The notes under the pieces were generated by a model that saw only the letters and a list, made by a program, of their open reading frames with translations, did no database searches and was not told where the DNA came from. A stretch of DNA of 45,972 bases from Hyphomicrobiaceae bacterium. Its GTDB lineage: Bacteria > Pseudomonadota > Alphaproteobacteria > Rhizobiales > Hyphomicrobiaceae. A program made the translations under genes and the position numbers. Positions 30,225-38,465 of this stretch are shown piece after piece (the first letter of the stretch is position 1; each line of letters starts with the position of its first letter). The stretch covers positions 1-45,972 of the forward strand of contig JANXWC010000144.1 in NCBI GenBank assembly GCA_025351355.1, given 5' to 3'.

Positions 30225-31286
30225 ATGAATCAACCAATGCGCGATTCGATGGCCATGTCTGCTCAAGCCGCCACGCAAACTGTGCGGCTGGGCTGGTACT
30301 GGGCCTTGAGCCGTTATATCGATCGCGAAACTCGTGCCGCCGGCATGTCCTCAACCTACAAACCGAAGCGACCCGTGCCGAGTTTTCGCGCCCTGCTTGA
30401 GGACCTCAGGCAATTGATCGCCGACGACGCCAAAGACGTCGGTGACGGGCGTTATCCACGCTTGCCGGAGGCGGGCGACACTCCCCGTCAGTATCTGAAT
30501 CGGGTCCGCGCCATGCTTTCGGATCTGCCGGTTGCCCTCGCCCGGCGTGCCTCCGAGGATACCGCATCGGTAGCGTCGATTCCACTGCCGCAAAACCAGT
30601 CCCTGCCGGACTATTACACTCAGGATTTCCACTTCCAGACAGGTGGCTATCTATCGGACGACTCCGCCCGCCTCTATGATGTACAAGTCGAGACGCTGTT
30701 CATGGGTGCCGCCGGCCCTATGCGTCGACGCGTCCTGGCTGCGGTGGCCGACATCGTCCGCGGTCATGACCAGCGGCGCCTCGCGCTGCTCGATGTAGCC
30801 TGCGGCACCGGCCGATTTTTGCGCCAGACCAGACTGGCCTTTCCGCGGCTGCCGCTGACCGGTCTGGATCTATCACGCGCCTATCTGAGCGAAGCGGAAC
30901 GGAACTTCGCCGATTGCCAGCCGGCAACCTGGCTAGCGGCCAACGCCGAGGATATTCCGCTGCCCGCGGCCAGCCAGGACATCGTCACCAGCATTTTCCT
31001 CTTCCACGAATTGCCCCCGGATGTGCGGCGCCGTGTCACTCGCGAAATGGCGCGCGTGCTGAAACCCGGCGGCTCGCTCGTATTCATGGACAGCCTGCAG
31101 ATGGGCGACAAACCGCAATGGGACGGCTTACTCGAAGCGTTCCCCGTGCGCTTCCACGAACCCTATTATCGCCACTACGCCATCGACGATCTGGACGCGC
31201 TGTTCACCGAGGCGGGCCTCGTCGCCGTCGACAAATCCACGCCGTTCCTGGCGAAGTTGCTCGTCCGCCGCAAGGCGTCCGCCTAA
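30225..31286 (+). CDS. Class I SAM-dependent methyltransferase
   Basis: The 353-residue protein has a C-terminal Rossmann methyltransferase domain: SAM motif I LLDVACGTGRFL around 188-199, acidic LTGLDLSRAYL after it, then ANAEDIPLPAASQDIV and EMARVLKPGGSLVFMDS. The N-terminal 130 residues are a helical, Arg-rich segment, followed by a short Tyr/Phe-rich motif (DYYTQDFHFQTGGYL) found in methyltransferases of this size class. No substrate is proposed. There is no clear ribosome site at 30225, and ATG codons at 30237 and 30249 are alternatives. Confidence 0.85.
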   Translation: MNQPMRDSMAMSAQAATQTVRLGWYWALSRYIDRETRAAGMSSTYKPKRPVPSFRALLEDLRQLIADDAKDVGDGRYPRLPEAGDTPRQYLNRVRAMLSDLPVALARRASEDTASVASIPLPQNQSLPDYYTQDFHFQTGGYLSDDSARLYDVQVETLFMGAAGPMRRRVLAAVADIVRGHDQRRLALLDVACGTGRFLRQTRLAFPRLPLTGLDLSRAYLSEAERNFADCQPATWLAANAEDIPLPAASQDIVTSIFLFHELPPDVRRRVTREMARVLKPGGSLVFMDSLQMGDKPQWDGLLEAFPVRFHEPYYRHYAIDDLDALFTEAGLVAVDKSTPFLAKLLVRRKASA

Positions 31287-31405
31287 CGAACCACAATCGA
31301 CCAAGCGTGCACCAGCGCCACGCTCGGCGATAAACGTGCCGGCACCTTTTGACTAAGTCCGTAGAATCTAGCGATGGTCGGCCACCGGCGATGGGAGGCG
31401 GACCG

Positions 31406-32074
31406 ATGCAAGCGACCTTTGAGCTGGAATTCAACGAGTTGCAGCTCGCTGGCGGGCCTATTGCCGGCGTCGATGAAGCCGGACGCGGCCCTTGGGCCGG
31501 CCCAGTGGTCGCCGCCGCCGTCGTCTTCAACTCAGATCAAATACCGGCGGGCATCGCCGACTCAAAGGCGCTCGACGCCGAAACTCGCGCCCTGCTGTTT
31601 CCGCGTATTTTCGCCACAGCCGATGTCGGTATTGGCATCGCCGACGTTACTCGCATCGACCGCGATAACATTCTCCAGGCCACAATGTGGGCCATGGCCG
31701 AAGCCATAGCGCAGCTGAAAATCAAACCCCGCCTCGCCCTCATCGACGGCAATCGCGCACCACGCGTCCCCTGCCAGACCCGCACCATCGTCAAGGGCGA
31801 CGCCCGCTGCCTGTCCATTGCCGCCGCGTCCATTGTCGCCAAGGTTACGCGCGATCGGCTGATGATCGAATTGTCCGAGACTTACCCGGGCTATGGCTTT
31901 GAGCGGCACAAAGGTTACGGCACGGCGGAGCATCAACGCGCCATCAAGCACCTCGGCGTCACCGAGTTGCATCGCCGGTCGTTCCGGCCCGTGCAGCTCG
32001 CCCTGGGTTTGTCATCCCCGGTCGTAGCGATCGAAACGCCGGTGATCGTCGCCGTTCAGGAGCAGCCGAGCTGA
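31406..32074 (+). CDS. rnhB: Ribonuclease HII
   Basis: Endonuclease that removes RNA, including single ribonucleotides, from RNA-DNA hybrids. Counted from ATG 31406 it has 222 residues; the catalytic motif GVDEAGRGPWAGPVVAAAV gives Asp23-Glu24, the later Asp in ALIDGN supplies the third acidic ligand, and KGDARCLSIAAASIVAKVTRD and YGFERHKGYGT are intact. GGGAGG sits 7 nt ahead of this ATG; the frame is open from a TTG at 31349. The last 19 bp overlap the convergent haloacid dehalogenase gene. Confidence 0.94.
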   Translation: MQATFELEFNELQLAGGPIAGVDEAGRGPWAGPVVAAAVVFNSDQIPAGIADSKALDAETRALLFPRIFATADVGIGIADVTRIDRDNILQATMWAMAEAIAQLKIKPRLALIDGNRAPRVPCQTRTIVKGDARCLSIAAASIVAKVTRDRLMIELSETYPGYGFERHKGYGTAEHQRAIKHLGVTELHRRSFRPVQLALGLSSPVVAIETPVIVAVQEQPS

Positions 32075-32778
32075 TCGGCCAATTTACCGAAATCGTCTGC
32101 CACATAATCCCACGCGCCATCGGGCGCCAGATCGATCTTTTGCAGCGGACCGTGTTCCGTTGGACGCGGAATGAATGCCGTTTTCAGCCCTTCGCGAGCC
32201 GCGGCAGCCAGATCGCCATTGTGTGCGGCCGCAAGCATGAGCCGTTGCGGCTCGACGTTCAACAGCCGCGCGGCCGCGCGATAGGCCTCCGGCAGCGGCT
32301 TGTAAGCCCGTGCCGTCTCCGCCCCAAGCACGACGTCCCACGGCAACCCGGCATTTTTGCCCATCCGGGCCAGCAGGCCCACATTGCCGTTCGATAGCGT
32401 ACCGATGATGAAGCGAGACTTGAGGCGCGTCAGCCCGGCGACGACATCTGGCCATGGTTGCAACCGGTGCCACACCTTCGTCAGGTGCACTCGATCGGCT
32501 TCGCTGAGCGCCGTCAGCTTGTGTTGCTCAAGCAGGGTATCCAGGCTTTCCCGGTGCAGCACATCCAAAATGGTCCATGGCCGCCGTCCGCTGCGCACTT
32601 GCTCCATTGATGGCTGATAAAGGCCGCGCCAGGAATCGGTGAATTTCTCCCAGTCCACGCTTAAGCCGCGTTCCGCACCGAATGATTTCAACTCTGCGAT
32701 GATACTGCCGCGCCAATCGACAACCGTGCCGAACACGTCGAAAAGCACGGCGTCGACGGAAGTCGTGGAGTGAGCCAT
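32056..32778 (-). CDS. Haloacid dehalogenase, type II (L-2-haloacid dehalogenase family)
   Basis: HAD-superfamily hydrolase of 240 residues. The type II signature begins at once: nucleophile Asp14 in LFDVFGTVVDWR. It is followed by TLSNGN (motif II), Lys in ARAYKPLPEAY and the AAHNGDLAAA motif III that is specific to 2-haloacid dehalogenases. It would hydrolyse a C-halogen bond at carbon 2 of short carboxylic acids to the inverted hydroxy acid; actual substrates are not readable. GAGG lies ahead of ATG 32778; the frame is open to 32847. Its 3' end overlaps rnhB. Confidence 0.9.
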   Translation of the reverse strand: MAHSTTSVDAVLFDVFGTVVDWRGSIIAELKSFGAERGLSVDWEKFTDSWRGLYQPSMEQVRSGRRPWTILDVLHRESLDTLLEQHKLTALSEADRVHLTKVWHRLQPWPDVVAGLTRLKSRFIIGTLSNGNVGLLARMGKNAGLPWDVVLGAETARAYKPLPEAYRAAARLLNVEPQRLMLAAAHNGDLAAAAREGLKTAFIPRPTEHGPLQKIDLAPDGAWDYVADDFGKLADQLGCS

Positions 32779-32892
32779 GGGAACCTCTTGCAGCCGATCT
32801 TGGCGCAACGTAACCCCAACAGCGCCGTAGCGCCACCCTCGTGCCATCTTGCTGTCTGCAAGTCACGCTGCCCATTGGAGCCTGTTTTTCAC

Positions 32893-33309
32893 ATGCGAAC
32901 TGCCGTGCCGCTGCTTTGGTTTACCCTATCGCTGGCCGGCTGCGCTGCGGCAGCGCCCGGATATTCGCCCGATGGTCCTGCGAAACTGCCGGCCCAGCTG
33001 ACACCGTTTCACGGCGGCACCATCGAGAAAAGCGGTACCTATGTCGTAAGTGCCGAGGAACGCGCGCTGAGTTGCCCGAAACTGACCGGCTCCATGCAGA
33101 TCATCATGTCGCGACTGAAAGACAGCCCGAACCGACCGAAGGTCACGTCAACGACGACGACCATGCAGGCAGCCGCCAAGCCGTTTTTCGGCGGCGGTTC
33201 CAATCTCGATGTCGACGAAGAAAATCGCCAGTCGCGCGCCCGCCTGAAGGCTTACAACGATCTGCTGGCCGAGAAAAAATGCAAGACACTCGACATCGCC
33301 GGCTTTTGA
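32893..33309 (+). CDS. Small putative lipoprotein of unknown function
   Basis: The 138-residue product begins with a lipoprotein signal peptide whose lipobox LAGC places the lipidated Cys at residue 17. The mature part is short, has two further Cys (SCPKL and KKCKTL) and a helical C-terminal segment (ENRQSRARLKAYNDLLAEK). The function is not recognised. The frame extends upstream to 32770, but the ATG at 32893 starts exactly at the signal peptide. Its stop codon TGA is part of the 5-bp target duplication of the mobile cassette that follows, so the insertion ends flush with this gene without changing the protein. Confidence 0.75.
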   Translation: MRTAVPLLWFTLSLAGCAAAAPGYSPDGPAKLPAQLTPFHGGTIEKSGTYVVSAEERALSCPKLTGSMQIIMSRLKDSPNRPKVTSTTTTMQAAAKPFFGGGSNLDVDEENRQSRARLKAYNDLLAEKKCKTLDIAGF

Positions 33310-33347
33310 GGGGTTCGAGTAGCAACGAAACAGGATTGCCAGGTAAG
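33310..33347. repeat. Left terminal inverted repeat (38 bp)
   Basis: Starts GGGG, ends TAAG. It matches the right repeat at 33 of 38 positions, including a nearly perfect block 33311-33337 (26 of 27). Confidence 0.85.
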
Positions 33348-33439
33348 GAGTCCGCTTATAGGCCTAGACCGAGCGTTCCCATCGAGCCATTGTCATGAGC
33401 GGCGGGTGACGGTTTTGACCCACAACGGACGGCATCGCT

Positions 33440-34351
33440 TTAGCCCGGCCTCACCAGTGTTCCATCCTCGTTCCGCAAGACCCACCCGTCTGGCTCTGCT
33501 GTTGCGGTCACTAACTGGCCTGCTTCCTTCAACGTCCAATGAAGTGGCTTGCCTGTCCATCCAATCTCACCATTCTCAAATGAACCTGAAACGTCCAATC
33601 GTTGAATTGATACTTCACCTGCTCCGATTGCGGTAACTTGCCATTCCTCCACGTAGGCTAGCTCCAAGCAACTTTCAACAATGCGGGGACGGATAGCCAA
33701 ACACTCGGCTTCCTTCGGATAGGCAACCGAAGGATACAGAAGGCAACCGACCCCGTGGAGATACGCCTCCCGATTTGGAGCATCGGTTGGCGCCGTCAAG
33801 TTAAACTCCTTTGCAGTAAGCCTGTCAGCTATCGCCGAGGTAATCTTGTACTGGCTTGAAAAGGTCTCATGGATCGGCTGGGAAAATTTCGTTTCAAAAA
33901 ACGTTGCGATCATCGCAAGTCTGCTATCTGTCGATTTGCTCATTCGATCTGGAGGGATGACCTGGGTCAGAAATTCATTCTTGACGTGCCAGCAACTTAT
34001 ATAAACGATCTCTCCTACTGCCGCATTCAATTCGTAGCAAGCGGTGGCTTGATGCGTGGCACAATAAAACATTGGATCGTTTGGCGGATTGCAGCGCTGA
34101 AAATTGACAACGGCGGTGACCGGTGGGGCTCCTAGGTCGCTAAGTTGCATCAGTTTGGTGCGGCACTTACGCCCTCTATACAATCTCGTACGCGGCTTAA
34201 TCACTGTGCCCGCAAGGGGTACGCCAGTTATGAGGCGGTTTACGCGGCGGAGAAGGTGGTCGTAATCCGCATCGTCCAGATTTAACCGATTCATTGAAGT
34301 AATTATGGATCTAGCTTCAAACGAGCTAATCGGCTGTAGTTTGCCTTTCAT
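33440..34351 (-). CDS. RES-domain protein (toxin-like, probable NAD-degrading fold)
   Basis: A 303-residue protein with RES-family landmarks: Arg in LYRGR (about residues 63-67 of the longer GTG frame), the block NFQRCNPPNDPMFYCA, Glu in ACYELN, and Ser in LLYPSVAY, corresponding to the conserved Arg-Glu-Ser set. Characterised RES toxins (for example MbcT and ParT) destroy or modify NAD or use it as an ADP-ribose donor. An ATG at 34351 with GAGAGG upstream is preferred over the in-frame GTG at 34369. Longer than most RES toxins, with extra N- and C-terminal parts. No Xre-type antitoxin is adjacent. It is the sole gene of the Tn3-type cassette. Confidence 0.75.
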   Translation of the reverse strand: MKGKLQPISSFEARSIITSMNRLNLDDADYDHLLRRVNRLITGVPLAGTVIKPRTRLYRGRKCRTKLMQLSDLGAPPVTAVVNFQRCNPPNDPMFYCATHQATACYELNAAVGEIVYISCWHVKNEFLTQVIPPDRMSKSTDSRLAMIATFFETKFSQPIHETFSSQYKITSAIADRLTAKEFNLTAPTDAPNREAYLHGVGCLLYPSVAYPKEAECLAIRPRIVESCLELAYVEEWQVTAIGAGEVSIQRLDVSGSFENGEIGWTGKPLHWTLKEAGQLVTATAEPDGWVLRNEDGTLVRPG

Positions 34352-34534
34352 TGCCGCCTCTCGATCCACCCCGCCCCAAGATGAGGAGGGCTTTGACGTC
34401 CATCCTTGACGGATGATTTCGTCCGAATCTGGCCCATATCGACGAGTTCTTGGTCCGTTCCAGTCACGGACGGTAGTGAGGTTTCAGCTGACGCCCTATA
34501 CCCGCTCGGCGGCGTTCTGGTGGTTACCTCAGCC

Positions 34535-34572
34535 CTCACCTAGGAATCCTGTTTCGTCGCTACTCGAACCCT
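34535..34572. repeat. Right terminal inverted repeat (38 bp)
   Basis: Inverse of the left repeat; read from outside it begins AGGGTTCGAGTAGC and ends TGAG. The outermost base differs from the left end (A instead of G). Confidence 0.85.
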
Positions 34573-34597
34573 TTTGATCCATTCGCACGAGTGCCCG

Positions 34598-35749
34598 TTA
34601 TAGGCTGGTTTGCACCGCCTCGAAGCGAGCCAACGCAAACGGGGTGATATCCAACTTCGATCGCCCATCGATGACCAATTCGGCGACGATCTCCCCTATC
34701 GCCGGCGCGAATTTGAAACCGTGCCCCGAGCATGCCGACACCACCACGACTTGCGGCAACTGCGGCAACCGATCGATGATGAAATGCTCATCCGGCGTCT
34801 TCGTGTAGATGCACGCCGTCGTGTCAATGGCCGGCCCGCTGGCGGCCGGCAGGTGACGGCCCACGAAATCCTGCAACGCCTTGATTTGTGCAGGCGACGC
34901 CTCCCGCTCGCGTGCATCCGGATCGATTGGTTCGCGCGCAAAATGGGGTCCACCCACTTTGACGCCGCGCGCGCTGTGCATGGGGAGACCGTAGAACTCG
35001 CCGTCTTCGCTGAAGTGGATGAACACCGGAAACGCCGCAGGCTTGAACAGCTCGAGCCGAGCGGGCCGAAACCACGCCACCGCCTGTTTGAAGGTCGCCA
35101 GATTCTCACCGAGGCTGGGCACCAACTGCCCCATCCATGGCCCGGCCGTCAGCACCAATTGTCCTGCCGTATAGCGCGCCCTGTCGGTGTGCACCGCGAC
35201 ACCGCCATCCGCGGTAGGTTGGAATTCCAGGACAGTTTCACCAAACTTGAGCGTTGCACCGTTCTGCGCGGCAAGCGTCGCATGTGCGTGTGTTCCTGCT
35301 TCGCACAACACGTAACCGCCGTCCGGTTGGAAAATCGCGCGCGTCGTCGGCGTGACCTTGAACGCCGGAAACCGCTGCATCACTTCGTCCGCGTCAAGCA
35401 TCTCATGCGGCAGCCCATGATCGACGCACGACGCCCGCGACCGATCGACGAAGTCGTATCCCCGTTCAGACATCTCAAGCGAACCCGTGCGATGCAATAG
35501 TGGCGCGCCGGCTTTTGCACTCAGGTCCTGCCACAGCTGATAGGCGCGTCGCACGAACGGCACATACGCGCTGCCCTCGAAATAGGCGAGACGGATAATC
35601 CGCGTTTCGCCGTGGCTGGAACCGCGGCCATGCCCCAACTCGAAGCGTTCGATGCCGAGCACGCGTTGTCCGCGCGCGCTCAGCTGATAGGCAACTGCAG
35701 AGCCCATACCGCCCACGCCGACGACGATCGTGTCATAGTGCTGCGCCAT
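34598..35749 (-). CDS. Monomeric sarcosine oxidase-like flavoprotein
   Basis: The 383-residue FAD amine oxidase of the MSOX/N-methyltryptophan-oxidase (SolA) family oxidatively demethylates N-methyl amino acids with production of H2O2. The FAD Rossmann motif GVGGMG is at 11-16. CIYTKTPDEHF at 313-323 holds the Cys that binds FAD covalently in this family, and SGHGFKFAPAIGE follows with the conserved Lys346. The frame extends to 35761; MAQHYDTIVVG is preferred because the Rossmann strand starts immediately. Convergent with the lipoprotein across the mobile cassette; upstream neighbour is ivd. Confidence 0.87.
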   Translation of the reverse strand: MAQHYDTIVVGVGGMGSAVAYQLSARGQRVLGIERFELGHGRGSSHGETRIIRLAYFEGSAYVPFVRRAYQLWQDLSAKAGAPLLHRTGSLEMSERGYDFVDRSRASCVDHGLPHEMLDADEVMQRFPAFKVTPTTRAIFQPDGGYVLCEAGTHAHATLAAQNGATLKFGETVLEFQPTADGGVAVHTDRARYTAGQLVLTAGPWMGQLVPSLGENLATFKQAVAWFRPARLELFKPAAFPVFIHFSEDGEFYGLPMHSARGVKVGGPHFAREPIDPDAREREASPAQIKALQDFVGRHLPAASGPAIDTTACIYTKTPDEHFIIDRLPQLPQVVVVSACSGHGFKFAPAIGEIVAELVIDGRSKLDITPFALARFEAVQTSL

Positions 35750-35778
35750 CAAGCGCTCCAATCTATACGAATCCGGCC

Positions 35779-36954
35779 TTACTTCGTTTCTTCGAACAAT
35801 TCGCGGCCGATCAACATACGGCGGATCTCGCTGGTTCCCGCGCCGATCTCGTAGAGCTTGGCGTCACGCAACAGGCGCCCCGTCGCGTAATCGTTGATGT
35901 AGCCGTTCCCGCCCAGAATCTGTATGGCATCCAGCGCATGCTTGGTGGCGCGTTCCGCCGCGTACAAAATGGCCCCTGCCGCATCCTTGCGCGTGGTTTC
36001 ACCCCGATCGCACGAACGCGCCACCGCGTAGACATAAGCCCGTGTCGCGTTCAGCTCTGTATACATGTCCGCGACCTTGCCTTGGATGAACTGGAAGGTG
36101 CCGATCGGTTGGCCGAACTGCTTGCGCTCATGAATATATGGCACGACCAGATCCAAGCACGCCTGCATGATGCCGATAGGGCCTGCCGCCAGCACCGCGC
36201 GCTCGTAGTCGAGCCCGCTCATCAGCACGTTCACGCCTTTACCCACATGCCCCAGCACATTCTCCTCCGGCACTTCGCAATCCTCAAACACCAGTTCGCC
36301 CGTGTCCGACCCGCGCATGCCCAACTTGTCGAGCTTCTGCGCCACCTTGAAACCCTTGAAATCCTTCTCGACCAAAAACGCCGTAATGCCCCGCGCGCCC
36401 GCGTTGAGATCGGTCTTGCCGTAGATCACCATCGTATCGGCGCACGGGCCATTGGTGATCCAGAACTTCGTGCCGTTGAGCACGTAACGGTCGCCTTTTT
36501 TGTCGGCGCGCAGCCGCATCGAGACGACGTCGGACCCGGCCTCCGGTTCGCTCATCGCCAGCGCGCCGACGTGCTCGCCTGAGATCAGTTTGGGCAGATA
36601 CTTTGCCTTTTGCGCCTTGGAGCCGTTACGGCTGATCTGGTTGACGCACAGGTTGGAATGCGCGCCATAGCTGAGCCCGACCGATGCCGATCCGCGGCTG
36701 ACTTCCTCCATGGCGATGCAGTGTTCGAGATATCCGAGGCCGCTGCCGCCGTACTCCTCCTCGGCGGTGATGCCGTGCAGTCCCAAAGCACCCATCTTCG
36801 GCCACAGCTGCCGGGGAAACTCGTTGCTGCGATCGATCTCGGCAGCGATCGGCGCGATCTCGCTGGCCGTGAAGCTGCGCACCGTCCGGCGCAACTGATC
36901 GGCCGTTTCACCCAGCCCGAAATTCAGCGACGGATATTCATTGGGGATGGTCAT
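35779..36954 (-). CDS. Isovaleryl-CoA dehydrogenase
   Basis: FAD-dependent acyl-CoA dehydrogenase of leucine catabolism (isovaleryl-CoA to 3-methylcrotonyl-CoA), 391 residues. The isovaleryl subtype is suggested by [17 protein letters not shown] and by the catalytic base Glu251 on the helix-G position ([11 protein letters not shown]), which is where IVD, unlike other acyl-CoA dehydrogenases, carries it. FAD/substrate motifs [10 protein letters not shown] and [12 protein letters not shown] are present. The long open frame to 37050 has no ribosome site; ATG 36954 is the family start. The following leucine-degradation genes (MCC, HMG-CoA lyase) are not in view. Confidence 0.9.
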   Translation of the reverse strand: MTIPNEYPSLNFGLGETADQLRRTVRSFTASEIAPIAAEIDRSNEFPRQLWPKMGALGLHGITAEEEYGGSGLGYLEHCIAMEEVSRGSASVGLSYGAHSNLCVNQISRNGSKAQKAKYLPKLISGEHVGALAMSEPEAGSDVVSMRLRADKKGDRYVLNGTKFWITNGPCADTMVIYGKTDLNAGARGITAFLVEKDFKGFKVAQKLDKLGMRGSDTGELVFEDCEVPEENVLGHVGKGVNVLMSGLDYERAVLAAGPIGIMQACLDLVVPYIHERKQFGQPIGTFQFIQGKVADMYTELNATRAYVYAVARSCDRGETTRKDAAGAILYAAERATKHALDAIQILGGNGYINDYATGRLLRDAKLYEIGAGTSEIRRMLIGRELFEETK

Positions 36955-37046
36955 GAAGATGCCCTTTGGCGCTGCCAGCGAAGCCGACTTCCTCCGTAAG
37001 ACCTGCAGCGACGACGGGCAAGCCCCGACGTTGGCCTGAATCCACC

Positions 37047-38123
37047 TCACCCGCCCCGGACCTCAGCCGCCGCCAGCCGCAGCTGATCGCGCGAAATCTG
37101 ATACGTCCTGACATCCTTGTGTTGCACGAATCCGAGCTGGCGATTGATCGCCAGCATCGCCGCATTGACGTTGGCGTTCGTCGTGATGATCATTTTGATA
37201 CCCGGATGCGTTTCCCGCATCAGCCACATCATCCGCGCCTTGACCGCCTTGGCCAGCCCCTTGCCCCGCCACGCCCGCGTCACCGCGGTCAAGTTCTGAA
37301 ACGCGCGATCGGGGAACTGTGCCGTCCAGGTGGCATCGCACATCGCAACCAATTCATCGCCATGCAACAGCAGCACCAGGAAGTGATTGCCGCCACTCAC
37401 ATCGATGTCGGCGTACCACGTCTCAAGCGTTGCGCGGTTGTATTGCATCGGCGCTTGCTCCAGCGTTCCCTGCGGCGCATCATTGAACAATTGCGACATC
37501 GCCGGCGCCAGCGTCTCGTATCGATCAAGCGGCACGCGCTGGTTATAGACTTCCCACCGCAGCGGCGGCTCGACGGCTTGGGCCAACTGCTGCCACGCGG
37601 CGATCGCGTCCCAATCGACACCAGCCATGTCGAGACGATTTTCCATGACGCGAAGTTTCTCGACGGCGCCGATGCGAATAAAAAACGCCCGCCCGTCTTC
37701 AAATTGCGTGCTGGCTGTCGCGGTGGTCTGACGGTTTTCCGTCATGAAGTCCGCCGCCGCACCGAGCAAACGTGTGGCAACACCCAGCCGTCGCACATCT
37801 TTGCGCACACCGCCCCAAGCCCACGCGAACGGCGCATGCAAATCATAATCCGGCGTTCCCGCACGTCGGCGCGACACCCCCAGATTGCCCGCGATGCGAT
37901 CGTCGATCAAAGCAATGAACCGGAACTGCTCGCCCAACGGCCACTGCTGCAGGATGTGGCGTTGACGATCGGCATCGCTTTCCAGCGGCCAGTTGGGATC
38001 GTCGTCCCGCGCACGAACCCTGCAGAATTCATGGTAGGCCTGCCATTCACTAGCCGTCGCGGTCGCAGGCACAAAAGCCCGCACGACAATTGCGGACGAC
38101 ATTGATTTCAAGATGGCGGTCAT
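37047..38123 (-). CDS. GNAT-family N-acetyltransferase with two GNAT domains
   Basis: A 358-residue protein with two GNAT units. The first has acetyl-CoA loop [15 protein letters not shown] around 105-119. The second has the clearer R/QxxGxG-like [17 protein letters not shown] near 285-300, followed by [17 protein letters not shown]. Tandem GNAT proteins of this size include mycothiol- and aminoglycoside-type enzymes, but the acceptor is unknown. Met8 (38102) is an alternative start. It lies 92 bp upstream of ivd on the same strand and could be co-transcribed with it. Confidence 0.82.
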   Translation of the reverse strand: MTAILKSMSSAIVVRAFVPATATASEWQAYHEFCRVRARDDDPNWPLESDADRQRHILQQWPLGEQFRFIALIDDRIAGNLGVSRRRAGTPDYDLHAPFAWAWGGVRKDVRRLGVATRLLGAAADFMTENRQTTATASTQFEDGRAFFIRIGAVEKLRVMENRLDMAGVDWDAIAAWQQLAQAVEPPLRWEVYNQRVPLDRYETLAPAMSQLFNDAPQGTLEQAPMQYNRATLETWYADIDVSGGNHFLVLLLHGDELVAMCDATWTAQFPDRAFQNLTAVTRAWRGKGLAKAVKARMMWLMRETHPGIKMIITTNANVNAAMLAINRQLGFVQHKDVRTYQISRDQLRLAAAEVRGG

Positions 38124-38465
38124 GCTGAGCCCAATCGTGAGGATGCGAAAAAGCCGGTCGGCTTATGCCACCCGGATCCTATCGGCTCAGGTTTTGATTT
38201 GCGGCGGCAGCGTCAGACGACGCAGGCCAGTAGGTTTCAGACAACCGCGATCGAAAAGGCGGAGCGGACAGGACAGAGAAACCTGTGGGTCATGCTGAGC
38301 CTCCTGATGTTGGCGTTGCAACGAACAATTCAATAACATTGCGAGCCCGCTCCATCAAGCAGCTGTCACCAACAAGCGGCCGCACGGCTCAAATACGGCT
38401 TGGTTAGTAGCTGGGGGTAGTGTTAGCCTCAACAAAAATAACCTGAAACGGGAGGAAAAATAGGC
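38124..38465. other. Control region between GNAT and TRAP operons
   Basis: The 342-bp region carries the divergent starts. A 14-bp direct repeat GGTCATGCTGAGCC occurs at 38118-38131, covering the GNAT start, and again at 38288-38301. The TRAP binding-protein gene has a clear CGGGAGGAAAA ribosome site just before 38466. No regulator gene is adjacent. Confidence 0.4.

Larger units (their letters stand above)
33310..34572. mobile_element. Tn3-type non-autonomous mobile cassette carrying a RES-domain gene
   Basis: This 1263-bp unit is bounded by 38-bp terminal inverted repeats: left 33310-33347 begins GGGGTTCGAGTAGC and ends TAAG; right 34535-34572 is its inverse with five mismatches. Immediately outside lie identical 5-bp sequences TTTGA (33305-33309 and 34573-34577). 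A 38-bp GGGG...TAAG repeat and 5-bp target duplication are the hallmarks of Tn3-family transposition. No transposase or resolvase is inside; the only gene is the RES-domain protein. It therefore needs a related transposase in trans and fits the definition of a mobile insertion cassette/TIME derivative. Its base composition is visibly lower in GC than the host DNA. Confidence 0.85.

Noticed and set aside
30046-30228. 60-codon plus-strand frame overlapping the methyltransferase start by ATGA
   Set aside because: The overlap is suggestive of a leader peptide, but there is no ribosome site and it covers the minus-strand hairpin; not enough to call a gene.
34348-34539. 63-codon frame upstream of the RES gene as a possible antitoxin
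   Set aside because: Composition looks random, it overlaps the RES start and the terminal repeat, and it lacks any Xre/HTH-like pattern.
36966-38105. 379-codon frame antisense to the GNAT gene
   Set aside because: Low-complexity Arg/His/Gln composition and full overlap with a gene that has clear GNAT motifs.
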